Source: an uncultured Oscillospiraceae bacterium
Lineage (GTDB): Bacteria > Bacillota > Clostridia > Oscillospirales > Oscillospiraceae
Direction of reading: 5' to 3'
NCBI GenBank assembly: GCA_934655875.1
Contig: CAKUHB010000027.1
Span: forward strand, 1-39,065
Length of the DNA: 39,065 nucleotides
Both the position numbers and the translations under genes were made by a program. This document shows, in pieces, positions 15,752 to 22,495 of this stretch (positions within the stretch are counted from its first letter, which is position 1; each line of letters begins with the position of its first letter). Below the pieces are notes generated by a model. It worked only from the letters and a program-made list of their open reading frames with translations, made no database searches and was not told the DNA's origin.

Positions 15752-17339
15752 ACTGCTGACTTCGAGCCTTCTGTGGCGGGTGCTGCTCGCCATCGGCGGC
15801 TGGTTTTCGGCGCTGGCGCATTCGAGCAAGGTAGTTTCCGGTCTTGGCCGCGCATGGCGCACGAGCCGCACGCGGGCGTGGTTCGTCCGGCGGCTGACCA
15901 GCTCTGACGCGCCGACGCGCGAGAGCCGGGCGGCAAGGCGCTTTGAACGGCTGAATGCACGGCTTGCCGCGCGGCACGGGCTGAAGGACTGTCTGGAGGA
16001 TTCCATTCTCTGCCGCATCTGGCGCTTTTTCGTGCGCTGCGGGAAAAACAGCCGCCTGTTTTCATGGCTGTTCTCCGACGGCCTGCACGGCGTGATCCTG
16101 TTCGCGCTCTCCATGTACGTCGTTATCGACTATGTGCTGCGCGATCTTCTGGCTGTGCCGGTTCTGTCGTCCTGCTGGGACGAATGCCTGATGCTGCTGG
16201 CGCTGGGGTATGTTTTTTATGAACGTCTGGGCAGGAAAACGCCGCTTAAGACCGGCTGCAATCCGCTGGATCTGCCGGTCTGCCTGTTTATCGCTGTCTG
16301 CTTTGTGCTGATGAACGTGGTAACGCCGTATTACTCCATCCAGATCTCCGGCTTCCGCGCGACGGTGCAGTATATGCTCTGGTTCTTCCTCGTTACGCGC
16401 CTTGTGCATGACGACCGGGATTTTATGCGTGTCTATCTGGCGCTTGTCGTGCTGGCCGCGTTGATCGCGCTGCACGGGATCTATCAGTATATCGTGGCCG
16501 TTCCCATCCCGTCCAGCTGGATGACGCACACCGAGACCTCGGTGCGCACCCGCGTGTATTCCATCTTCGGCAGCCCCAATATCATGGGCGATTTCATGAC
16601 GATGTTTGCGCCCATGGCAGCCGGTCTTGCCTACTGCACGAAAAACCGCAAATTGCAGGTGCTTGCGTGGATCTGCGCGTTCTGCATGTGCTTCGGCTGT
16701 CTGTTTACGATGTCGCGCGCTGCGTGGATGTCGCTGGCGCTTGCAATCGTGATCTTTGTGGTGCTGGTCGACCGGCGGCTGCTGGTGCTGCTGCTGGCGG
16801 CGGGCTGCGTCGCGTGTACGCTGCCGTTCGTGCGCAGCCGCATCGGCTTCCTGTTCACCTCCGATTTTGCCGAAGCCAACACCTCCGGCGGCCGTGCGGG
16901 CCGCAAGCTCGTCGCGCTGACGCTTCTCGAGCAGCGCGGAAAGCTGACCGGCGTTGGGCTCGGCATGTTCGGCGGCGCCGTCGCCATGCAGAACCAGATC
17001 ATCGACCATCAGGATTATTTTTACGTCGATAACTACTACCTCAAGCTCATGATCGAGATGGGCTATGTCGGTCTTGGCGCATTTCTCGTGACGGTCCTCG
17101 GCTTCCTTGCCAACGGCTGCCGTGCCATTTACCGCACGGCGCAGGAGAAAAAGCAGGGTCTCAGCCGCCTGTATCCCCTCTGCGCGGGTGTTTTCGCGGG
17201 ACTCTGCGGTGTGCTCGTGCACTGCGGCTTTGAAAACATCTTTGAAGAGCCGTACATGATGGCCTATTTCTGGTCGTTGGCCGGGCTTCTCATGTGGGCC
17301 GGCTTCCTGCGGGAACCGAACCGGGAGGTGCGGGCATGA
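15744..17339 (+). CDS. O-antigen ligase/polymerase-like membrane protein (Wzy_C)
   Basis: A 531-residue polytopic membrane protein of the O-antigen ligase (WaaL/Wzy) superfamily, expected to polymerise or ligate lipid-linked glycan outside the membrane. About ten hydrophobic helices start at residue ~112. Family landmarks are FGSPNIMGDFM (275-285), TMSRAAWMSL (322-331), GVGLGMFGG (403-411) and VDNYYLKLMIEMGYVGLG (428-445). The first ~110 residues are unusual: one short hydrophobic stretch and then a long Arg-rich cytoplasmic segment. The gene overlaps DUF4330 by 8 nt and the DUF3783 gene by 4 nt. Lying divergent to csaB, it probably acts on the same secondary wall polymer. Ligase versus polymerase cannot be decided from sequence. 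Confidence 0.88.
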   Translation: MAELLTSSLLWRVLLAIGGWFSALAHSSKVVSGLGRAWRTSRTRAWFVRRLTSSDAPTRESRAARRFERLNARLAARHGLKDCLEDSILCRIWRFFVRCGKNSRLFSWLFSDGLHGVILFALSMYVVIDYVLRDLLAVPVLSSCWDECLMLLALGYVFYERLGRKTPLKTGCNPLDLPVCLFIAVCFVLMNVVTPYYSIQISGFRATVQYMLWFFLVTRLVHDDRDFMRVYLALVVLAALIALHGIYQYIVAVPIPSSWMTHTETSVRTRVYSIFGSPNIMGDFMTMFAPMAAGLAYCTKNRKLQVLAWICAFCMCFGCLFTMSRAAWMSLALAIVIFVVLVDRRLLVLLLAAGCVACTLPFVRSRIGFLFTSDFAEANTSGGRAGRKLVALTLLEQRGKLTGVGLGMFGGAVAMQNQIIDHQDYFYVDNYYLKLMIEMGYVGLGAFLVTVLGFLANGCRAIYRTAQEKKQGLSRLYPLCAGVFAGLCGVLVHCGFENIFEEPYMMAYFWSLAGLLMWAGFLREPNREVRA

Positions 17340-17701
17340 CGCCGATCATTCTTGCCATCCACTTCCCTGCCAAAAAGCTTGCAAAGCTCCGTATGGCGGC
17401 CATGCGCCTTGGCGCGCAGGTCCGCGTGGTGGAAAAATGGGAATACCTGAACGCCGTCGGCTCACTGACCGGCGATCTTGGAAGCTTTGAGAGCTTCTAT
17501 GACGGCGAGGATTTCGAAGGCGAGCTGCTGCTCTTTGCGCACTTCACGGACGAGCGGCTTCAGCTGTTTTTGCAGGCCATGAAGCAGGCCAAGCTTCCGT
17601 CTGTTGCGCTCAAGGCCGTCCTGACCGAAGAAAACAAGGGCTGGACGATTCTGGAGCTGCACGAGGAGCTTCTGAAAGAGCATCAGGCGATGCATCCATG
17701 A
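17336..17701 (+). CDS. DUF3783 family protein
   Basis: A 121-residue cytoplasmic protein matching DUF3783, a small clostridial family of unknown function. The C-terminal half carries the family pattern LLLFAHFTDERLQLFLQAMK, then LPSVALKAVLTEENKGW and a terminal helix. ATG 17336 overlaps the stop of the ligase-like gene by 4 nt; no other start has a better site, and translation is presumably coupled. It ends the three-gene wall-polymer operon, directly before a shared terminator. Confidence 0.78.
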   Translation: MTPIILAIHFPAKKLAKLRMAAMRLGAQVRVVEKWEYLNAVGSLTGDLGSFESFYDGEDFEGELLLFAHFTDERLQLFLQAMKQAKLPSVALKAVLTEENKGWTILELHEELLKEHQAMHP

Positions 17702-17708
17702 AAAAGAA

Positions 17709-17748
17709 CCCCTGTACCGGGCTTTTGTGATCCGGTACAGGGGCTTTT
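17709..17748. terminator. bidirectional terminator between DUF3783 and the M56-M23 gene
   Basis: A perfect 12-bp stem (CCCCTGTACCGG at 17709-17720, complement 17732-17743) with an 11-nt loop. TTTT follows on the plus strand and TTCTTTTTC follows on the minus strand, so it can end both converging transcripts. Confidence 0.88.
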
Positions 17749-17776
17749 GGTTGTTTGTGTAGATTGCGCGAAACGA

Positions 17777-19282
17777 TTATCCGAGGGCTTTCAGCGGGTC
17801 GACGTACTCGCCGTCCAGCTGCACCTCGAGGTGCAGGTGCGGGCCTGTCGCCCAGCCGGTCGAACCGGAGCGTCCGATGATCTGCCCTTGCTGGACGCTG
17901 TCGCCCGCCGAGACAAGACGCTCGCTCAGATGGCAGTAGGTCGTCAGCATGCCGTCCGCGTGCTGAATGGTGATCTGCTCGCCATAGATGAGGTCAGACG
18001 TGCTGACTGTAACCGTCCCGTCCGCAACAGCCAGGACGGCGCTTCCCTCTGCCGCTTCCAGATCGACGCCGCGGTGGAAGGCGTACTTCGGGGATTGCTG
18101 CCACGCAACACCTTCCGGGACGCTCCGATAGCCGAAGCTGTCCAGAACGGCTGCGTCCGCGTTTTCCAGCGGGAACACATAGTCTGCCGGTGCAGCCGGC
18201 AGCGTGGTCTCTTCCGTGGGCCGGCTGTCCTCGATCGACTGCTCCTGCGGGAGCTCCAACGCGACAGTCTCCCGCATTGCGCGCTCCTGCTGCGCCACGT
18301 GCTGTGCGAGGAGGGTGTTTTCCTCGCTCGCAGGCGGTTCGGCCTGCGTGGCGAACACCGTTACGACGGCGGCGGCCAGAATCACAGCAATGGCCGTCAG
18401 ATACACCGGGAGTTTCTTTGCTTTCATGATCGCCTGAATCCTTTCTTCCGCCGCAGGCTTTCCAAACCCGCTGCAAAGCGGATGCGGCTGCGCCTGCCGC
18501 GCGGCAAGCTCCAGAAGCGTCAGCGCGTATGCCTTGCGCCGGTCTGCGCCGAGATAGCGGAGCGCCAGCTCGTCGCAGGCCAGCTCGATATCCCGGTTCG
18601 CCAGAACGATCAGCAGCCAGCAGGCCGGGTTCCACCAGTATACGCACAGACAGACGGAAAACAGGAGCTTCCGCAGGCAGTCCCTACGGCGGATATGCGC
18701 AAGCTCATGGGTAAGGATCATCCGCAGCGTGTCCGTGTCGGTCAGCAGCTCTGCCGGAAGCAGAACGACCGGCCGGATGCAGCCATACGTGAGCGGCGCA
18801 AGGCCGCAGGACGCAGCGCGGATGACAGGAGGATGCCGGAAGCAAAGCTGCTGCAAAACCTGGTCGATCACCGGCGATTCTGCCGGCGCCGCCCTGGAAA
18901 ACCGGCTGTGGAACCGGCAAAAGCCCACCAGCAGATATCCGGCAAGCAGCGCTGCACCGATTGCCCAGATAAGAACGGGCAATTGGAGCCGCGCCTCGGC
19001 GCTTCCTGCATCGGCGGCAGCATTCACAGCCGATGCCGCGGAAAACGGCGTGGTATGCACCGCGTTCTGCGTTCCTGCTGCCGCCTGCACGTTATGGGAT
19101 GCAAGATTCCAGATGCTCAGCGGCGATGGCAGGGCAAGCGGCAAAAGCAGCCGGACGGCCGCCGCGCACCAGAGCGCCGGAAAGAGCGCCTTCGGGAGCT
19201 GTTTCCCGAGCAGAAGCCGGAAAAGTGCAAGAATCAGGATCAGGATACTGCCGCTTACGGCTGCGTCATAGAATCCACTCAT
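17777..19282 (-). CDS. BlaR1-like M56 membrane metallopeptidase fused to an M23 endopeptidase domain
   Basis: A 501-residue fusion. Residues 1-312 are a BlaR1/MecR1-type M56 membrane protease with helices near 10-26, 34-52, 101-121, 205-226 and 292-312. The zinc motif HELAH (192-196) is followed by Glu in DIELACDELA. Where BlaR1 has a penicillin-binding sensor, this protein has a ~55-residue linker and an extracellular M23 (LytM) domain, residues ~368-501. The M23 zinc and catalytic residues are all present: HRGVD (H403, D407), H451 and HLH (H482, H484). The domain should therefore be able to cut peptidoglycan cross-links. The gene overlaps blaI upstream by 4 nt. By analogy, the M56 part would inactivate BlaI when the outer domain senses wall damage, but here the sensor could itself be a wall hydrolase. 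Role inferred. Confidence 0.88.
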   Translation of the reverse strand: MSGFYDAAVSGSILILILALFRLLLGKQLPKALFPALWCAAAVRLLLPLALPSPLSIWNLASHNVQAAAGTQNAVHTTPFSAASAVNAAADAGSAEARLQLPVLIWAIGAALLAGYLLVGFCRFHSRFSRAAPAESPVIDQVLQQLCFRHPPVIRAASCGLAPLTYGCIRPVVLLPAELLTDTDTLRMILTHELAHIRRRDCLRKLLFSVCLCVYWWNPACWLLIVLANRDIELACDELALRYLGADRRKAYALTLLELAARQAQPHPLCSGFGKPAAEERIQAIMKAKKLPVYLTAIAVILAAAVVTVFATQAEPPASEENTLLAQHVAQQERAMRETVALELPQEQSIEDSRPTEETTLPAAPADYVFPLENADAAVLDSFGYRSVPEGVAWQQSPKYAFHRGVDLEAAEGSAVLAVADGTVTVSTSDLIYGEQITIQHADGMLTTYCHLSERLVSAGDSVQQGQIIGRSGSTGWATGPHLHLEVQLDGEYVDPLKALG

Positions 19283-19635
19283 GCTTCCTGCTCCTCGACA
19301 AGCGCGCGGAGCCGCTCCAGCTCTTCCTTTTTCAGCTTCCTGCCGCTCAGGACGGACGCAAACAGCAGCTCAGCCGAGCCGCCGAAGACCTTGTCCAGCA
19401 GTGCGTCAGCCTCCTCCCGCTGTGCAGCTTCCTTCGTGATGCAGGCGTGGCAGAGAAAGTTCGGCTCCCGCCGCTCGATTGCGCCCTTTTCGATGCATTT
19501 TTTGATGACAGTATAGGTCGTATTCTTGTTCCAACCGGCAGAATCGGCCAGCCGCAGCGAAAGTGCCTTCGCCGTGGCGTCGCCCTCCTGCCAGAGAACC
19601 TCCATGACCTTCCACTCCGAATCAAACAGCTTCAT
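19279..19635 (-). CDS. BlaI/MecI-family transcriptional repressor
   Basis: A 118-residue winged-helix repressor of the BlaI/MecI/CopY family. The DNA-binding helix-turn-helix occupies residues ~6-70 (LFDSEWKVMEVLWQEGDATAK, then NKNTTYTVIKKCIEKG, the classic BlaI recognition helix region). The C-terminal ~45 residues form the dimerisation part, containing the region that M56 proteases cut in BlaI homologues. GGAGG stands 7 nt before the ATG. The operon promoter upstream carries two short palindromes, so self-repression is expected. It is co-transcribed with the M56-M23 gene through a 4-nt overlap. Confidence 0.92.
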   Translation of the reverse strand: MKLFDSEWKVMEVLWQEGDATAKALSLRLADSAGWNKNTTYTVIKKCIEKGAIERREPNFLCHACITKEAAQREEADALLDKVFGGSAELLFASVLSGRKLKKEELERLRALVEEQEA

Positions 19636-19650
19636 TTTGGGTTCCTCCTA

Positions 19651-19704
19651 TAGACTATTGCAATCGTCTAATTACAGACTAGCATAATAGTCCATAATTG
19701 TCAA
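19651..19704 (-). promoter_or_regulatory. blaI operon promoter with two palindromic operators
   Basis: On the minus strand, a perfect TTGACA (19699-19704) and TAGTCT (19676-19681) are 17 nt apart. Two dyads overlap this promoter: TAGAC-N10-GTCTA (19651-19670) and GACTA-N6-TAGTC (19677-19692). The repeated GACTA/TAGTC element is the likely BlaI-family recognition unit. The -35 box overlaps the stop codon of the upstream MerR-RDD gene. Confidence 0.72.
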
Positions 19705-21101
19705 GCCCCAGTTTTCGTCAGGATCAAACTATAGCCGTTCTGCATCAGCCCAAGCTCCGCGGGAATGCCCGAGTAGCTGTATTCGACTGTGACGCCATCC
19801 ACGACGGTGCGGAACTCGGAAAAGCGATGCTCGCTGAGGGCAGCCGCCGCCTTTTGCAGCGGCTGGTCGAATGCCAGATGCTTCGTTTCCGCACCGGCAA
19901 AGGCATAAAGCGCCAGCGAAAGGACATTCCCGTCCGGGATCGTCTGCAGCTCGTTTCCTGTGCCGCTCTCCAGACGGTAAATAACGGCCGTCAGGACGCC
20001 GTTTTCTGTCTCGTATTCGAACTGCGGATAGCGGTCGCGGAACATATAGGTCGTGGTGCTGCCGGAGGTCTCGAAGACGGATTCCTCCTTCCAGCGCCCG
20101 GATGCGTCGAGTTCGATCCCCTCTGCGCCAAGCTGCCGCTGAATCGCGTTATAGTTTTCAGCAAACTGTGCAACGGTCAGATCGCCGTGATGGACGGCCC
20201 CGATTGGCAGCAGCATACTGAGGATGGCACCGGCCATGACGGCGATCCACAGCAGAGCGGCAGCGGCAAAGCGCCAGACGCGGCGGTCGCGCACGTTCTG
20301 CTCAGAGTCCGCTTCCCACGGAAGCGCCTTCCCTGCCTGCTCGTTCGCGGCGCATTTGTACATGCGGATCAATCGGAGAATCGGCAGATCCAGCCGCATG
20401 CCGTACCAGAACACGAACGCCGTCCGGTTGATTGCCGCTTCATAGGTCAGCTTTCCCCCGTCACCGTCCGTCACACGCAGGCCGAACAGCCACTTGCCGG
20501 GCGTTGCGGCGAATATATGCAGCAGAAGCGGCTCCAGAAAGAACATCGTCAGAAGTGATAAAACCTGCACCAGCATCGCGCCGCCGTTTCGGTTCCGGAA
20601 CAGATTGTATCCAAGCAGCGGAAGCAGCGTGACCCAGAACGCGTGATACAGCGTAACGTCCAGATAGCGCGCAAAGAAGCGCTGCCATAGCATATGCTGC
20701 TTCGGCTGCACGTCCTGCTGCAAGGCAGTCTGTATGCCGTTCTCCAGCTCCGCCAGATACCGCGCCGCATCCAGCGTCTGATATTTTTCTTTCGCTTGCC
20801 GCAGCTGCTCCGCGACCTGCCCGGCGCGGTCAAGATTGACCTGTTCCTGCTGCATGACCTGAAGCCTGTCGGAAAGCACGGTACTGAGTGCGGCTTCGCC
20901 GCGTGCAAGCGTTTTGAGCTGTTCGATCGTCAGCCCCAGCGCGCGCAGGAGCTTAATGCGCAGCAGCGCGTCTGCATCGGCCTGTGAATAATCCCGGTAT
21001 CCGTTTTCCGCTCGACTGGGCGTGATCAGCCCCTCGGATTCATAGTACCGGATGTTCGCCCGCGGCAGACCGGACAGCGTCTCTATCTCTTTGATCGTCA
21101 T
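19701..21101 (-). CDS. MerR-family regulator fused to an RDD-type membrane domain
   Basis: A 466-residue protein with three parts. Residues ~1-70 are a MerR helix-turn-helix (MTIKEIETLSGLPRANIRYY, then ESEGLI). Residues ~70-120 form a coiled coil (MQQEQVNLDRAGQVAEQLRQ). From ~135 to ~305 comes an RDD-like region with at least four hydrophobic helices, a FFARYLDVTLYHAFW start and the ATPGKWLFGLRV motif typical of RDD proteins. The last ~165 residues, after a final helix (LLWIAVMAGAILSMLLPIGA), are a predicted extracytoplasmic domain. A DNA-binding domain tethered to the membrane suggests one-component signalling from envelope to DNA. ATG 21101 is chosen over the open frame to 21125 because GGAGGG (21108-21113) sits 6 nt upstream. 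Confidence 0.82.
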   Translation of the reverse strand: MTIKEIETLSGLPRANIRYYESEGLITPSRAENGYRDYSQADADALLRIKLLRALGLTIEQLKTLARGEAALSTVLSDRLQVMQQEQVNLDRAGQVAEQLRQAKEKYQTLDAARYLAELENGIQTALQQDVQPKQHMLWQRFFARYLDVTLYHAFWVTLLPLLGYNLFRNRNGGAMLVQVLSLLTMFFLEPLLLHIFAATPGKWLFGLRVTDGDGGKLTYEAAINRTAFVFWYGMRLDLPILRLIRMYKCAANEQAGKALPWEADSEQNVRDRRVWRFAAAALLWIAVMAGAILSMLLPIGAVHHGDLTVAQFAENYNAIQRQLGAEGIELDASGRWKEESVFETSGSTTTYMFRDRYPQFEYETENGVLTAVIYRLESGTGNELQTIPDGNVLSLALYAFAGAETKHLAFDQPLQKAAAALSEHRFSEFRTVVDGVTVEYSYSGIPAELGLMQNGYSLILTKTGA

Positions 21102-21120
21102 ATACGTCCCTCCTGCTCTG

Positions 21121-21152
21121 AGCATACAGTATCAAGCTGCTTGACAGTCAAG
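21121..21152 (-). promoter_or_regulatory. MerR-type promoter with 19-nt spacer and palindrome
   Basis: On the minus strand, TTGACT (21146-21151) and TATGCT (21121-21126) are separated by 19 nt, the over-long spacing that MerR-family proteins correct by twisting DNA. A perfect palindrome CTTGACTGTCAAG (21140-21152) covers the -35 box. Autoregulation by the MerR-RDD protein is the likely meaning. Confidence 0.68.
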
Positions 21153-21200
21153 TCTTTTTTCATCATATCACATCCGGAAATGTTTGCAAACCGGAATCTG

Positions 21201-21219
21201 GACTTGCCGGTCAGACATA
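21201..21219 (+). promoter_or_regulatory. possible sigma-E/sigma-K type promoter of sigK
   Basis: GACATAGGCTTT (from 21214) resembles the -10 element of mother-cell promoters (CATA core at 21216-21219), with an AC pair about 13 nt upstream of the core. No sigma-A promoter was found in the 118-nt gap, which fits sporulation-specific expression. The match is short and weak. Confidence 0.3.
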
Positions 21220-21243
21220 GGCTTTCTGTGGAGGTGAAAGCTT

Positions 21244-21942
21244 ATGCTTTCCGCAGCAGTTTGGCTCATGCTCAGCAGCATGCTCACATCCCTGCGCATT
21301 TCCGGCGGCGGCTCCTTCCCCAAGCCGCTGACCGCCGAGGAAGAGCGCATGTATCTGGCCAGAGCCGCCGAAGGCGATCTGGAAGCCCGCAACATCCTGA
21401 TCGAACGCAACCTGCGTCTCGTCGCCCACATCATGAAAAAATACTATTCTCAGTCCGCCGACCAGGAGGATCTGATCTCCATCGGCACCATCGGTCTCAT
21501 CAAAGGCATCTCCACCTTCGACGCCAGCAAGGGCGCAAGACTCGCGACCTATGCCGCCAGATGTGTAGAAAATGAGATCCTCATGTATTTCCGTTCTCTG
21601 AAGAGGACAGCCGGGGATGTTTCGTTGTCGGACTGTATCGAGACCGGGAAGGACGGCAATGCGCTGTCACTCATGGATGTGCTTTGCTCGGAGGAGGATC
21701 TGTTTGAGGACTTAAGCGCCCGGCAGATGAACAAAAAGCTGTATGAGGTCATGGACGAAGTTCTGTCCCCGCGGGAAAAGCTCGTCATCACACTGCGCTA
21801 TGGCCTTGGCGACCGCACACCGCTGACACAGCGCGAAATTGCAGCCGCGTGTCATATCAGCCGCTCCTATGTCTCGCGCATTGAAAAGAAAGCGCTCGCC
21901 GCCTTACAGACAGCGCTACAGGGCTACAAGCCGGAAAATTAG
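21244..21942 (+). CDS. sigK: mother-cell sporulation sigma factor pro-sigma-K
   Basis: A 232-residue late mother-cell sigma factor that drives coat and cortex genes. It closely follows SigK: FPKPLTAEEERMYL, then the region 2 core ARNILIERNLRLVAHIMKKY, DLISIGTIGLIKGI and LATYAARCVENEILM. Region 4 reads TQREIAAACHISRSYVSRIEK. The hydrophobic first ~20 residues (LSAAVWLMLSSMLTSL) are the pro-sequence that SpoIVFB removes in other spore formers. The gene is intact with no interrupting skin-type prophage. ATG 21244 has a near-perfect GGAGGTGA site (21230-21237) 6 nt upstream. This gene marks the host as a spore former or a recent descendant of one. Confidence 0.95.
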   Translation: MLSAAVWLMLSSMLTSLRISGGGSFPKPLTAEEERMYLARAAEGDLEARNILIERNLRLVAHIMKKYYSQSADQEDLISIGTIGLIKGISTFDASKGARLATYAARCVENEILMYFRSLKRTAGDVSLSDCIETGKDGNALSLMDVLCSEEDLFEDLSARQMNKKLYEVMDEVLSPREKLVITLRYGLGDRTPLTQREIAAACHISRSYVSRIEKKALAALQTALQGYKPEN

Positions 21943-21966
21943 ATCGTACCGAATTACAACTCCGCC

Positions 21967-21995
21967 TTGACCGTGATGCGGTTTGAAGCTATACT
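21967..21995 (+). promoter_or_regulatory. sigma-A promoter of the PH-domain gene
   Basis: TTGACC (21967-21972) and TATACT (21990-21995) with 17-nt spacing, 29 nt ahead of ATG 22024. It excludes the longer reading frame that begins at 21967. Confidence 0.78.
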
Positions 21996-22023
21996 AAAAG
22001 AAACAGAAAAGGAGCTGAGAGAA

Positions 22024-22428
22024 ATGAAGCTTGGCGTTGAGACACTTTGGGCAGACCGGAAACGGGTGCTGGGCATGCCGCTGACGTTTACAAAATATTT
22101 CCTGTCTGAGGACCGGCTGTTTATGCAGACCGGGCTTCTGAACATGAAGATGGAGGAAGTTCTCCTCTATCGTGTAAGCGATATCGGCGTACACATCTCG
22201 CTGTTTCAGCGCCTGTTTGGCGTTGGCACTATCGTGATCCACTCTTCGGACAAAAGTGCGCCGCATCTGGAGCTCAAGAACATCCGTGAGCCGCTTGTTG
22301 TCAAGGAGCTGATCCACAAGCATGTGGAGGCGATGAAGGACGCGCGCGGTGTCCGCGTCAGTGAGTTTTTGGATGACGGCCCCAGCAAATTCGATCCCTG
22401 TGATCTGCCGACGAAGAAAAAGCCCTGA
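22024..22428 (+). CDS. bacterial PH-domain-like protein
   Basis: A 134-residue protein resembling the bacterial PH domain (bPH_2/YdbS-like). Strand pattern: TFTKYFLSEDRLFMQTGLLN, then MEEVLLYRVSDIGVHISLFQ, then TIVIHSSDKSAPHLELKNI and a closing helix (REPLVVKELIHKHVEAM). This is the typical sequence of a PH domain in which a local structure is converted to strands around 'edrliirtGllnkkeeeipl'-type turns. There is no membrane helix, unlike most relatives, so it is probably cytoplasmic. ATG 22024 has GGAG upstream and lies after its own promoter. It ends in a charged tail (PTKKKP) and a strong terminator. Function unknown. Confidence 0.78.
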   Translation: MKLGVETLWADRKRVLGMPLTFTKYFLSEDRLFMQTGLLNMKMEEVLLYRVSDIGVHISLFQRLFGVGTIVIHSSDKSAPHLELKNIREPLVVKELIHKHVEAMKDARGVRVSEFLDDGPSKFDPCDLPTKKKP

Positions 22429-22455
22429 CCGTCTCCCCTGCCCCCATAACATGCC

Positions 22456-22488
22456 AAAAAGCTCGCAGCTTTCGCTGCGAGCTTTTTT
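22456..22488. terminator. bidirectional terminator, PH-domain gene / hppA
   Basis: A 14-bp stem (AAAAAGCTCGCAGC at 22456-22469, complement 22474-22487) with loop TTTC. Five or more T residues flank it on both strands, so it ends both converging transcripts. Confidence 0.93.
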
Positions 22489-22495
22489 GTCAGGC

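Noticed and set aside
17747..19516. A 589-codon plus-strand frame opposite the M56-M23 fusion.
   Set aside because: Arg/Pro/Gln-rich, no domain, and the opposite strand has both zinc motifs and a coupled regulator gene.
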